This document shows positions 14,741 to 20,714 of a stretch of DNA of 20,714 bases, piece after piece (position 1 is the stretch's first letter; every line of letters begins with the position of its first letter). The notes under the pieces were generated by a model. The model was not told the DNA's origin. It searched no databases and was given only the letters and a program-made list of their open reading frames with translations. This DNA comes from Corallococcus sp. CAG:1435 (GTDB lineage Bacteria; Bacillota; Clostridia; Christensenellales; CAG-314). Both the position numbers and the translations under genes were made by a program. The DNA is taken from NCBI GenBank assembly GCA_000433775.1, contig HF998481.1, forward strand, positions 15,255 through 35,968, read 5' to 3'.

Positions 14741-15997
14741 TCAACCTTCCGCCGTTGCGTCTTGCGGATTTTGCAAACAGGGACGCTCCAAACTGCCACG
14801 TGCCACCACTTTGTCCACCTTTTTGTAGGTGTTTTTGCGAAACAACTTTCTTTCCACAAGTTTTTCGCCGTCGTAAAAGCACAAAAATGACTGCGACCTG
14901 ACCCCGTCGCTGCCGTTTACAACGACTTTTGTTTGGTCGGTGTACACAAGTTCGGGGTACTTTTGAGGGTCGACGATTTCCACCACGCCGAAAGACTCCC
15001 GTGTTTCGCTGTTTTCCCTTTCCACACGGTAGGCGTTTGGCACGCCGTACACCGTGAAAGTAACGGTGCCTTGTGATGAATTTACCTTACCGCAAATGTA
15101 AAGTGCGCTTCCCGTGTTGTTTACAAAAGTGAGGTCGGCGCCTCCGTCGCTGACCATGGCGTCAAAACCCGCCATAACATAGGAAGAAACCAACGAATGC
15201 TGACACGCTTTGGGCAAAATTTCCGAAAGCAACAAAGCGTTGTACAACGTTGTGGAAACCTGACACACTCCGCCGCCCACGCCGTCGGTGTAGTTGCCGT
15301 CCACAATCACTTTGGCGTCAAGATAGCCACGTTCTTTGGTGCGTTTACCGACAATGTCGTTGAAAGAAAACTGCTCTCCGTCAGACACGGTAATGCCGTT
15401 TAGACTTTCCGTGGCCTTTGCAATGTTGTGGCAACGGTTTGCATTGGCACTGTTGAAAGAGGTTGTGAAACTTCCCTTTTTGACGGTGTTGCGCTGCAAC
15501 TCTTGTACGGTAACGGCTTTGTCTGTGGCAAGAGGCAACTGCAACGAAAGGTGCTTGCCGTTGCTTTTCAGCAACATTTCAAACAGTTTTTGCCTGTCCG
15601 CCCAAACGCCGTCATTGCCCTTTTTGTAATGAAAGCCTTCTTTGTCAAACAAAACGGAAGCGTCTTTTTTCTGCACGTTGACAAAGGAAAACTTTTTCAC
15701 GAAGTTGTCAAAACCGGGCAAAACGTACTCCGCAACGGCGTCGAACGGAAGACCTTGAGCCTGCAGGTTTTCGGCTAGGTTCTGCTTGCCTTTTGCGCCA
15801 AGAAAAAACCCACGGTTGTTGCAATTTTCCACATACGGTTGCATTTCTTTTGACAAATCGTAGTGAAATGTTTTTCCTTGACAGGACACGTCGGCAACTA
15901 CGTTCCAAGGTTGCAGTTGCTGTGCCGACGCTGTGTGAAAAAGAAAAACGCCTGCCAAAACGGCAAGCGCAAATGCTACGGTTAACAGTTTTTTCAT
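14741..15997 (-). CDS. VanW-domain secreted/cell-envelope protein
   Basis: The 418-residue precursor has a signal peptide (MKKLL, hydrophobic core, TASA at 22-25, cleavage after residue 25). A poorly conserved region of about 160 residues resembles the peptidoglycan-binding-like domain that often precedes VanW. The VanW domain itself lies at roughly 185-310, with DGEQFSFNDIVGKRTKERGY and the hallmark GGGVCQVSTTLYNA. A C-terminal beta-rich tail follows. VanW is named from vancomycin-resistance clusters but is common in clostridial envelopes, and its activity is not established; nothing here points to resistance. Its ATG overlaps the PHP stop as ATGA, so the two are translationally coupled. Confidence 0.9.
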   Translation of the reverse strand: MKKLLTVAFALAVLAGVFLFHTASAQQLQPWNVVADVSCQGKTFHYDLSKEMQPYVENCNNRGFFLGAKGKQNLAENLQAQGLPFDAVAEYVLPGFDNFVKKFSFVNVQKKDASVLFDKEGFHYKKGNDGVWADRQKLFEMLLKSNGKHLSLQLPLATDKAVTVQELQRNTVKKGSFTTSFNSANANRCHNIAKATESLNGITVSDGEQFSFNDIVGKRTKERGYLDAKVIVDGNYTDGVGGGVCQVSTTLYNALLLSEILPKACQHSLVSSYVMAGFDAMVSDGGADLTFVNNTGSALYICGKVNSSQGTVTFTVYGVPNAYRVERENSETRESFGVVEIVDPQKYPELVYTDQTKVVVNGSDGVRSQSFLCFYDGEKLVERKLFRKNTYKKVDKVVARGSLERPCLQNPQDATAEG

Positions 15998-16806
15998 ATA
16001 CCCAGAATAGTTCTCGTGTATCCGTTGGGCGAAAAGTGCTGCGCACCCAAAGGAAGTCCGTGCGAGTAATCGTGAAAGTCACTTCCTCCGGTGATGATAA
16101 GTTTGTATTTTTTCGCCATTTTGCCGAAGAACTTACGCTCGGCACTAGTGTGTGTAAAGTACTGCGCTTCAATACCCCCCAAACCGGAAAGTACCAGCGG
16201 ACGAAGAAATTTTTCAAATTCCCCACAGGACATACGCAAATTTTTGGGATGCGCCAACACGGGAATACCCCCGAAACGCAAAGCAAACCCTATTGCTTCG
16301 GCAGGACTGAGTCTGCGTGTCTGAACATAACAGCACTTTCCCACACCGAGATACTTTTCAAACGCCTCGGCGGAGTTTTTGACAATGCCACGTCGCACCA
16401 TTTCCCTGGCAATATCTCCACGCCCTATCGAGCCGACGTTTTTGAGGGAGGCAATGTCTATGTCAATGCCGTTTTCGTCAAACTTTTTTTGCATTTGACT
16501 GTTGCGATGTGTGCGAAAATTGGAAATTTCCGACATTTTTTCGGCAAAATCGGGGGAGTCCGTTTCCAGATTGTACGCCAGAATGTGAACGTCTCCGCAA
16601 CTGGAAACGGTGGAGATTTCCACCCCAACAAGTACTTTGACGCCCAACTCTTTTCCCTTTTCCATTGCTCTGCGCACACCAAGCACAGTATCGTGGTCGG
16701 TAACGGCAATGCAATCCAAACCCTTTTCCTTTGCCATTTCCACAATCTGCTCGGGAGAAAAAATTCCGTCGGAACAATTTGAATGTATGTGTAAATCGCA
16801 TTTCAT
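15994..16806 (-). CDS. PHP-domain phosphoesterase (YciV/RNase AM-like)
   Basis: The 270-residue cytoplasmic metal-dependent phosphoesterase has the PHP metal ligands in order: HIH (H6, H8), TDHDT (D37, H38), GVEIS (E63), GDVHIL (H74), VLAHP and the terminal GGSDFH. Length and motif spacing match the TrpH/YciV group, which includes nucleoside 3',5'-bisphosphate phosphatases that act as 5'-3' exonucleases on short RNA; the exact substrate is inferred. ATG 16806 is fixed by the conserved N-terminal HIH, yet no ribosome binding site precedes it. The promoter at 16813-16841 puts the transcription start at or next to the A of ATG, so the mRNA may be leaderless. It is first in a unit with the VanW gene. 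Confidence 0.92.
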   Translation of the reverse strand: MKCDLHIHSNCSDGIFSPEQIVEMAKEKGLDCIAVTDHDTVLGVRRAMEKGKELGVKVLVGVEISTVSSCGDVHILAYNLETDSPDFAEKMSEISNFRTHRNSQMQKKFDENGIDIDIASLKNVGSIGRGDIAREMVRRGIVKNSAEAFEKYLGVGKCCYVQTRRLSPAEAIGFALRFGGIPVLAHPKNLRMSCGEFEKFLRPLVLSGLGGIEAQYFTHTSAERKFFGKMAKKYKLIITGGSDFHDYSHGLPLGAQHFSPNGYTRTILGI

Positions 16807-16812
16807 AAAATA

Positions 16813-16841
16813 ATATTACCAAAACACCACCAAATTGTCAA
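16813..16841 (-). promoter_or_regulatory. Sigma-A promoter of the PHP-VanW unit, predicting a leaderless mRNA
   Basis: On the minus strand a consensus TTGACA (16836-16841) and TAATAT (16813-16818) are separated by 17 bp. The usual distance from -10 to transcript start places +1 at about 16806, the first base of the PHP start codon. Confidence 0.85.
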
Positions 16842-17393
16842 CACGGTGTAACGGCTTACCATCGGACTGAATTATTATTTGAAAAACCTTGCAAAATATG
16901 CGTTGCACGCTTTTGAAAATTGCCGCAAGTTTTGCAAAATGCTGATTTCTCTTTCACCTTAAAAAACCGTTTGTTACTCACTGCATTGTTTGCTTTACTT
17001 GAACAAACAGCGTTTTGTGCAGAACATTGACTTTTCCCTCACTGAACGGCATACCGTGCAAAAACACATTTGTTGACGGTTGTTTGCAGTTTTACCTGAC
17101 ACAAAAAACTTTTCCGTCAACAAGCGACCAAACGGCGCATGCGAAAAAACATCTGTACAGTTCGATTTTTTGCTCAAAATTTGTCTTGTGTAACTGTGCT
17201 TGACGCAAAATTTCGCTTACGTGTACAAGTTTTTGATACAAAAAAAACAATTTGCACACGGTTTTCGGGGCATTGCAAAAATTCTTTTGCGCCGTCTTTT
17301 CGCATCAGCTTTTATTTGAAAATTTATTTTTGGATTGACGTTTGCAATGCGTTTTCAAATAATCGCACAGCAAGTGAAATGTCAATTTTACCG
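16842..17393. other. Gene-free spacer with inverted repeats
   Basis: No supportable gene was seen. Two perfect inverted repeats stand out: TTGTTGACGG (17070-17079) with its complement (17114-17123), and TTATTTGAAAA (17312-17322) with its complement (17352-17362). A further TTATTTGAAAA occurs at 16875-16885. A Cys-rich minus frame (16995-17177, TTG start) lacks a ribosome binding site and known domain, and was not accepted. Confidence 0.45.
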
Positions 17394-17600
17394 CTACCGC
17401 CGACCTACGCTTACAGCGTTAGCAGCAAGTTTACCCACAGCGTCCATTACAGTGGCGTATGTCTTTTCAACAACGGGGGAATTGGAAAAAAAGTTAACGA
17501 TGGCATTTTCCCTTTTTACGTTTTTGGCGTGACCAACGTAAATTTTTGCCGTTTTACGTGCAAATTTTTTCCAAAACGCCTTTTTCGAAAACCGCTCATC
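17394..17600 (-). pseudogene. Frameshifted small ORF, unknown protein
   Basis: A minus-strand frame of 68 residues with protein-like composition (basic N-terminus, then IVNFFSNSPVVEKTYATVMD and an Ala/Val-rich end) has no start codon in frame. An ATG at 17599-17597, with AAAGG eleven bases upstream, reads MSGFRK in the neighbouring frame. One extra A in the AAAAA run (about 17583-17587) would join them into one 68-residue protein. So this is a small gene with a one-base deletion, a sequencing error, or conceivably a -1 slip site. The product is not recognised. A hairpin, AAGGCAC/GTGCCTT (17637-17658), lies just upstream. Confidence 0.4.
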
Positions 17601-17731
17601 TTATTTGCGCCTTTGCAAGTGTTGAAAATCAACCGAAAGGCACGCACAAAAGTGCCTTCTTTTGAAAGGTCAGCAAACTGCCCATTACCTGCAATCTGTG
17701 CGCAAAATAAACTACTTGCGCCAAAAACACA

Positions 17732-17760
17732 AAAAATCCCCGAAAAAATCGGGGATTTTT
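17732..17760 (-). terminator. Intrinsic terminator of the IscU-like/GGGtGRT operon
   Basis: A perfect 12-bp stem, AAAAATCCCCGA (17732-17743) with TCGGGGATTTTT (17749-17760), has a 5-nt loop and T-runs in either direction. It lies 17 bp past the GGGtGRT stop. Confidence 0.92.
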
Positions 17761-17777
17761 GTTTAATTCAGGAATAA

Positions 17778-18776
17778 TTACTTTGCAAGACTTACTGCAA
17801 CTGCGCATGCAACCGTTGCGCCAACCATGGGGTTGTTGCCCATACCGATGAGTCCCATCATTTCCACGTGAGCGGGAACGGAGGAAGAACCGGCAAACTG
17901 AGCGTCGCTGTGCATACGTCCCATTGTGTCCGTCATACCGTAGGAAGCAGGACCTGCCGCTACGTTGTCGGGGTGCAATGTACGTCCCGTACCGCCGCCG
18001 GACGCTACAGAGAAGTACTTTTTGCCGTTTTCAACACACCACTTTTTGTAGGTGCCTGCAACGGGGTGCTGGAAACGTGTGGGGTTGGTAGAGTTACCCG
18101 TGATGGAAACGTCCACCTTTTCATGACGCATTATTGCAACGCCTTCGTTTACGTCGTCTGCGCCGTAGCAACGAACCTTTGCTCTTTCACCGTCGGAGAA
18201 GGGTACTTCACGCACGATGGTGAGTTCGCCTGTGTAGTAGTTGTACTTTGTTTGAACGTAGGTGAAGCCGTTGATACGGGAAATGATGTAGGCAGCGTCC
18301 TTTCCAAGACCGTTCAGAATTACACGCAGAGGTTTTTTGCGTGCCTTGTTGGCGTTGCGGGCAATTCCGATTGCGCCTTCGGCTGCGGCGAAACTTTCGT
18401 GACCTGCAAGGAATGCAAAGCAATCCGTTTCTTCACGCAACAGCATTGCGCCAAGGTTACCGTGTCCCAAACCTACCTTACGTTGGTCGGCAACGGAACC
18501 GGGAATACAAAAAGCCTGCAAGCCGAGTCCGATGCATTCGGATACTTCGGCGGCGTCCTTTACGCCCTTTTTGAATGCGATAGCGCATCCCAACGTGTAC
18601 GCCCAAACGGCATTTTCAAATGCGATGGGTTGCACGCCCTTGACGATTTCTTCCACATTTACGCCGTGAGAACGGCACAATTCACGAGCCTCTTCCAGCG
18701 ATTTCAATCCGTGTTTTGCAAGTTCGGAATTGATTTTGTCTATTCTTCTTTCATATCCTTCAAATGTGATAGCCAT
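17778..18776 (-). CDS. GGGtGRT-family protein, function unknown
   Basis: The 332-residue soluble protein carries the family-defining GGGTGRT at 260-266. Other conserved-looking glycine-rich stretches are GLGHGNLGAMLLREE, GHESFAAAEGAIGIA, SITGNSTNPTRFQHP and a C-terminal MGLIGMGNNPMVGATVA. The family is named only for its motif; I know of no demonstrated reaction. GGGAGG nine bases before ATG 18776 fixes the start. It lies 17 bp after an IscU-like scaffold gene and shares its promoter and terminator, which suggests a joint role, perhaps as a client or maturation partner of an Fe-S or metal centre. It has several scattered cysteines but no CxxC cluster motif of its own. Confidence 0.88.
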   Translation of the reverse strand: MAITFEGYERRIDKINSELAKHGLKSLEEARELCRSHGVNVEEIVKGVQPIAFENAVWAYTLGCAIAFKKGVKDAAEVSECIGLGLQAFCIPGSVADQRKVGLGHGNLGAMLLREETDCFAFLAGHESFAAAEGAIGIARNANKARKKPLRVILNGLGKDAAYIISRINGFTYVQTKYNYYTGELTIVREVPFSDGERAKVRCYGADDVNEGVAIMRHEKVDVSITGNSTNPTRFQHPVAGTYKKWCVENGKKYFSVASGGGTGRTLHPDNVAAGPASYGMTDTMGRMHSDAQFAGSSSVPAHVEMMGLIGMGNNPMVGATVACAVAVSLAK

Positions 18777-18793
18777 TTTCCTTTCCTCCCCTG

Positions 18794-19486
18794 TTATTCG
18801 TTGCGTGGAACGATGTATTTTGCGGCGTTTTCAAAACGTCCGTAGTGCTTCTTTGCCTTTGCCAATGCGTCGTTTCCGCTGACGCCTTCGGAAATGAGTT
18901 TCATCATGACGCCGAGGTTGACGTATTCGTAACCGATGATTTCGCCGTTTTCGTCCAAAGCGCAACGTGTTACGTAACCTTCCGCCATTTCAAGGTATCT
19001 GGGCCCCTTAAGTTTGGTGGAGTACATTGTTCCCACCTGACTGCGCAGTCCTTTGCCAAGGTCTTCCAAACCTGCGCCGATAGGCAATCCTGCATCGGAA
19101 AATGCCGATTGAGAACGTCCGTAGACGATTTGCAAAAACAGTTCTCTCATTGCCACGTTGATTGCGTCGCACACAAGGTCGGTGTTGAGCGCTTCGAGAA
19201 GGGTTTTGCCGGGCAGAATTTCCGCAGCCATTGCGGCAGAGTGCGTCATTCCCGAACAACCGATGGTTTCCACCAACGCTTCTTCGATTACACCGTTTTT
19301 GATGTTGAGAGTAAGTTTGCAAGTGCCTTGCTGAGGTGCACAGCATCCGCATCCGTGCGTAAGACCGCTGATATCTTTGATATCGTAAGCCTGTACCCAC
19401 TTGCCCTCTTCGGGAATGGGAGCGGGACCGTGATTGCAACCTTTTTTCACGCATTGCATAAGTTCTACTTCGTGTGAGTATTGCAT
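18794..19486 (-). CDS. IscU/NifU-N-like iron-sulfur scaffold protein paired with GGGtGRT
   Basis: The 230-residue protein contains an IscU-like core. ETIGCSGMTHSAAMAAEILPGKT (C77) parallels the second-cysteine region of IscU, HGCGCC (C46, C48, C49) parallels the first, and LVCDAIN (C106) fits the third. Extra cysteines C12, C17 and C56, and a C-terminal half with no IscU counterpart, set it apart from housekeeping IscU (about 130 residues). The usual partners IscS, HscA and ferredoxin are not nearby. ATG 19486 has GGAGG twelve bases upstream, a long spacing, but no alternative start exists. It is probably a dedicated scaffold for the adjacent GGGtGRT protein; that role is inferred from the gene pairing. 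Confidence 0.85.
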   Translation of the reverse strand: MQYSHEVELMQCVKKGCNHGPAPIPEEGKWVQAYDIKDISGLTHGCGCCAPQQGTCKLTLNIKNGVIEEALVETIGCSGMTHSAAMAAEILPGKTLLEALNTDLVCDAINVAMRELFLQIVYGRSQSAFSDAGLPIGAGLEDLGKGLRSQVGTMYSTKLKGPRYLEMAEGYVTRCALDENGEIIGYEYVNLGVMMKLISEGVSGNDALAKAKKHYGRFENAAKYIVPRNE

Positions 19487-19525
19487 AAGTATTTACGTCC
19501 TCCAATTAAAATTTACAACACAAAT

Positions 19526-19553
19526 ATTATAGCACAAAGCCCACCGATTGCAA
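19526..19553 (-). promoter_or_regulatory. Sigma-A promoter of the IscU-like/GGGtGRT operon
   Basis: On the minus strand TTGCAA (19548-19553) and perfect TATAAT (19526-19531) are separated by 16 bp, with TGC directly before the -10 (extended -10). The leader is about 33 nt. Confidence 0.75.
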
Positions 19554-19576
19554 AGATTTTGCAAAAATTTTTTTGT

Positions 19577-19738
19577 CTATTTATTATTTGAATTCTTTTT
19601 AGTGAACAATGCTTTGATTTTTGCTCCGAGATTTTTGAAGAAGTTGCCGATTGCCGTAAAGCCTTTCTTCAAAGCAACGCCTAAGTCTGCAAAGGTCTTT
19701 TTCTTGACTGCAAACCAGAAAATCGCAAATATGCTGCA
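19577..19738 (-). pseudogene. C-terminal remnant of an unidentified membrane protein
   Basis: A 53-residue minus-strand frame ends at TAG 19577. It begins right after an in-frame TAA and has no usable start. It reads as a hydrophobic end (SIFAIFWFAV) followed by an amphipathic, lysine-rich tail (ADLGVALKKGFTAIGNFF and onward, ending TKKNSNNK), typical of the cytoplasmic end of a membrane protein. The rest of that gene is not in the window; the frame starts ten bases after the stop of the next gene. Codon choice resembles that gene (ATC, GGC frequent). It could be a deletion or recombination scar, or a frame-broken small protein. Confidence 0.4.
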
Positions 19739-19747
19739 TTAAGTCGT

Positions 19748-20620
19748 TTAGTATACGATAAACAAGTCTATGTCCAAAACAGTGCCGAAATCGAAACTCT
19801 TTGCCCCGATTGCTTTCATGGAATAGGCAAAACCGATGGCGTCTTTCGTGCCGATAAGTGCGTTTACCGCCATTGAGCCGACCTGCATATTCAGGTTTTC
19901 AGCAGTACCTATTTTCAGCACGGCGTTCAGGGTGTTGAACAAATCCGCCGTATCATCAGCCGAAAGATTGTTAAGCGTAAGCGATTTGTGCGTTACGGTA
20001 TAGGCAAAGCCGTCTTCTTCCGTCTTATCTACGCGAACGGTGGACGAAACGTAAAGGTTATCGGAGATATATTTTTTGAAGTATTTATACGGGAAACCGC
20101 CCATATCTGCTTTGAACGGCGTAAGGTCGAGTTTTGCCACGACGTTGAAGTCCGCGCTGCCGTTTGCGGCAATTTCCGAAAAATCAACCTGTACGACGGT
20201 TACGGATACTTCCTTATCGCCCAACTTGATTTTGCCTCCCGTTTGCTCGTAAAAGACCATCTGGGCAATCGCCCCGACATGCTTTTCGGTGAGGAAAATC
20301 GGATCTGTCATACTTTTGCCCGCAAGTGAAGCAAAATTGACCGAATAACCGTTGTAGCCTTTGTCCTTTTCATAGACGATAAGCCCGTCGATTTTATCAT
20401 TGACTGCGCTTTTCATTTCGACGAAATCCTGCTCGCCGTAGGCATTCGGGCAAAGCGCGGTTTCGTCAACCGCTTGCGTAAGAGTTTTTAATTGCCCTGC
20501 CGTGCGGAAAAGATCTATGCCGTACGTCGTGCGGACGTAGATATAACCGCCGATCACCACTACGCCCAGAACCGCCACAATGACAACAAGGCTGATAATA
20601 ATTCTTTTGATTGCTTTCAT
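19748..20620 (-). CDS. Membrane-anchored protein of unknown function
   Basis: The 290-residue protein has one N-terminal membrane segment (residues about 7-29, basic MKAIKR before it, no cleavage motif), so the rest is probably extracellular and anchored. The outer part looks like alternating strands and helices (for example VSVTVVQVDFSEIA, AKLDLTPF and TVRVDKTEEDGFAYTV), with no catalytic or cysteine motif and no family I recognise. AGGAGA six bases before ATG 20620 supports the start. No convincing promoter is visible in the 94 bp to the window edge, so it may be downstream in an operon. Its codon use appears somewhat different from the alaS-glnS region. Confidence 0.75.
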   Translation of the reverse strand: MKAIKRIIISLVVIVAVLGVVVIGGYIYVRTTYGIDLFRTAGQLKTLTQAVDETALCPNAYGEQDFVEMKSAVNDKIDGLIVYEKDKGYNGYSVNFASLAGKSMTDPIFLTEKHVGAIAQMVFYEQTGGKIKLGDKEVSVTVVQVDFSEIAANGSADFNVVAKLDLTPFKADMGGFPYKYFKKYISDNLYVSSTVRVDKTEEDGFAYTVTHKSLTLNNLSADDTADLFNTLNAVLKIGTAENLNMQVGSMAVNALIGTKDAIGFAYSMKAIGAKSFDFGTVLDIDLFIVY

Positions 20621-20700
20621 AAAAATTCTCCTATGAGATACCGAAAACGTGCGTCAAAACAAGAAAGGGATTTCGGTTTTTCAAAAGTCACTCGGGCAAG

Positions 20701-20714
20701 CGGGCGAATGCCCG
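20701..20714. other. GC-rich hairpin at window edge
   Basis: CGGGC-GAAT-GCCCG forms a perfect 5-bp stem at the very end of the window. It could be part of a terminator or leader whose remainder lies outside. No gene is seen in 20621-20714. Confidence 0.35.

Noticed and set aside
14741..15997. Vancomycin-resistance cluster suggested by the VanW domain
   Set aside because: No vanH, vanA/B, vanX, vanS or vanR genes nearby; VanW domains are common in clostridial envelope proteins.
16995..17177. 60-residue Cys-containing minus-strand frame
   Set aside because: TTG start without a ribosome binding site, no paired zinc-knuckle spacing, and no recognisable family.
1..20714. tRNA or rRNA genes
   Set aside because: No GTTCGA/GTTCAA T-arm with matching acceptor stem and no rRNA-like stretch was found on either strand by eye.

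Overview
The window reads as a chromosomal segment of an anaerobic Firmicute, most likely an uncultured member of the Clostridia. The grounds are a short alanyl-tRNA synthetase, a GGGtGRT-family protein beside an IscU-like scaffold, a VanW-domain secreted protein, stand-alone Mrp and cyclodeaminase genes, AGGAGG-type ribosome binding sites and clear sigma-A-type promoters. All recognisable genes except one (6046-6630) lie on the minus strand, which is probably the leading strand. The genus cannot be named from sequence alone.

Layout: (1) 1-466 is gene-free and holds imperfect direct repeats. (2) 467-3076 is an AT-rich block with a two-gene ABC exporter, a promoter with a palindromic operator and structured non-coding DNA. 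Imperfect inverted repeats of about 50 bp bound it, so it looks acquired. (3) 3173-3994 is an Mrp/NBP35 iron-sulfur carrier ATPase. (4) 4441-6630 holds an MFS transporter and a formimino-THF cyclodeaminase-family gene on back-to-back promoters. (5) 7394-9181 is a reduced alanyl-tRNA synthetase. (6) 9322-11162 holds two zinc-ribbon genes with ten ribbons in total; the first is broken by an exact 16-bp tandem duplication. (7) 11246-14497 is a dnaB-glnS unit; dnaB is broken just before Walker A by an exact 22-bp tandem duplication. (8) 14741-16806 is a translationally coupled PHP phosphoesterase and VanW-domain pair, with a promoter that predicts a leaderless mRNA. (9) 16842-17737 is a long spacer with a frameshifted small ORF. 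(10) 17778-19486 is an IscU-like/GGGtGRT operon. (11) 19577-20620 is a C-terminal gene remnant and a membrane-anchored protein of unknown function.

Most of the window is housekeeping: translation (alaS, glnS), replication (dnaB), Fe-S handling (mrp, IscU-like protein), one-carbon chemistry and envelope. The parts that stand out are the inverted-repeat-bounded exporter block, the frame-breaking tandem duplications in two adjacent transcription units, the stripped-down AlaRS, the zinc-ribbon cluster and the uncharacterised GGGtGRT/scaffold pair.
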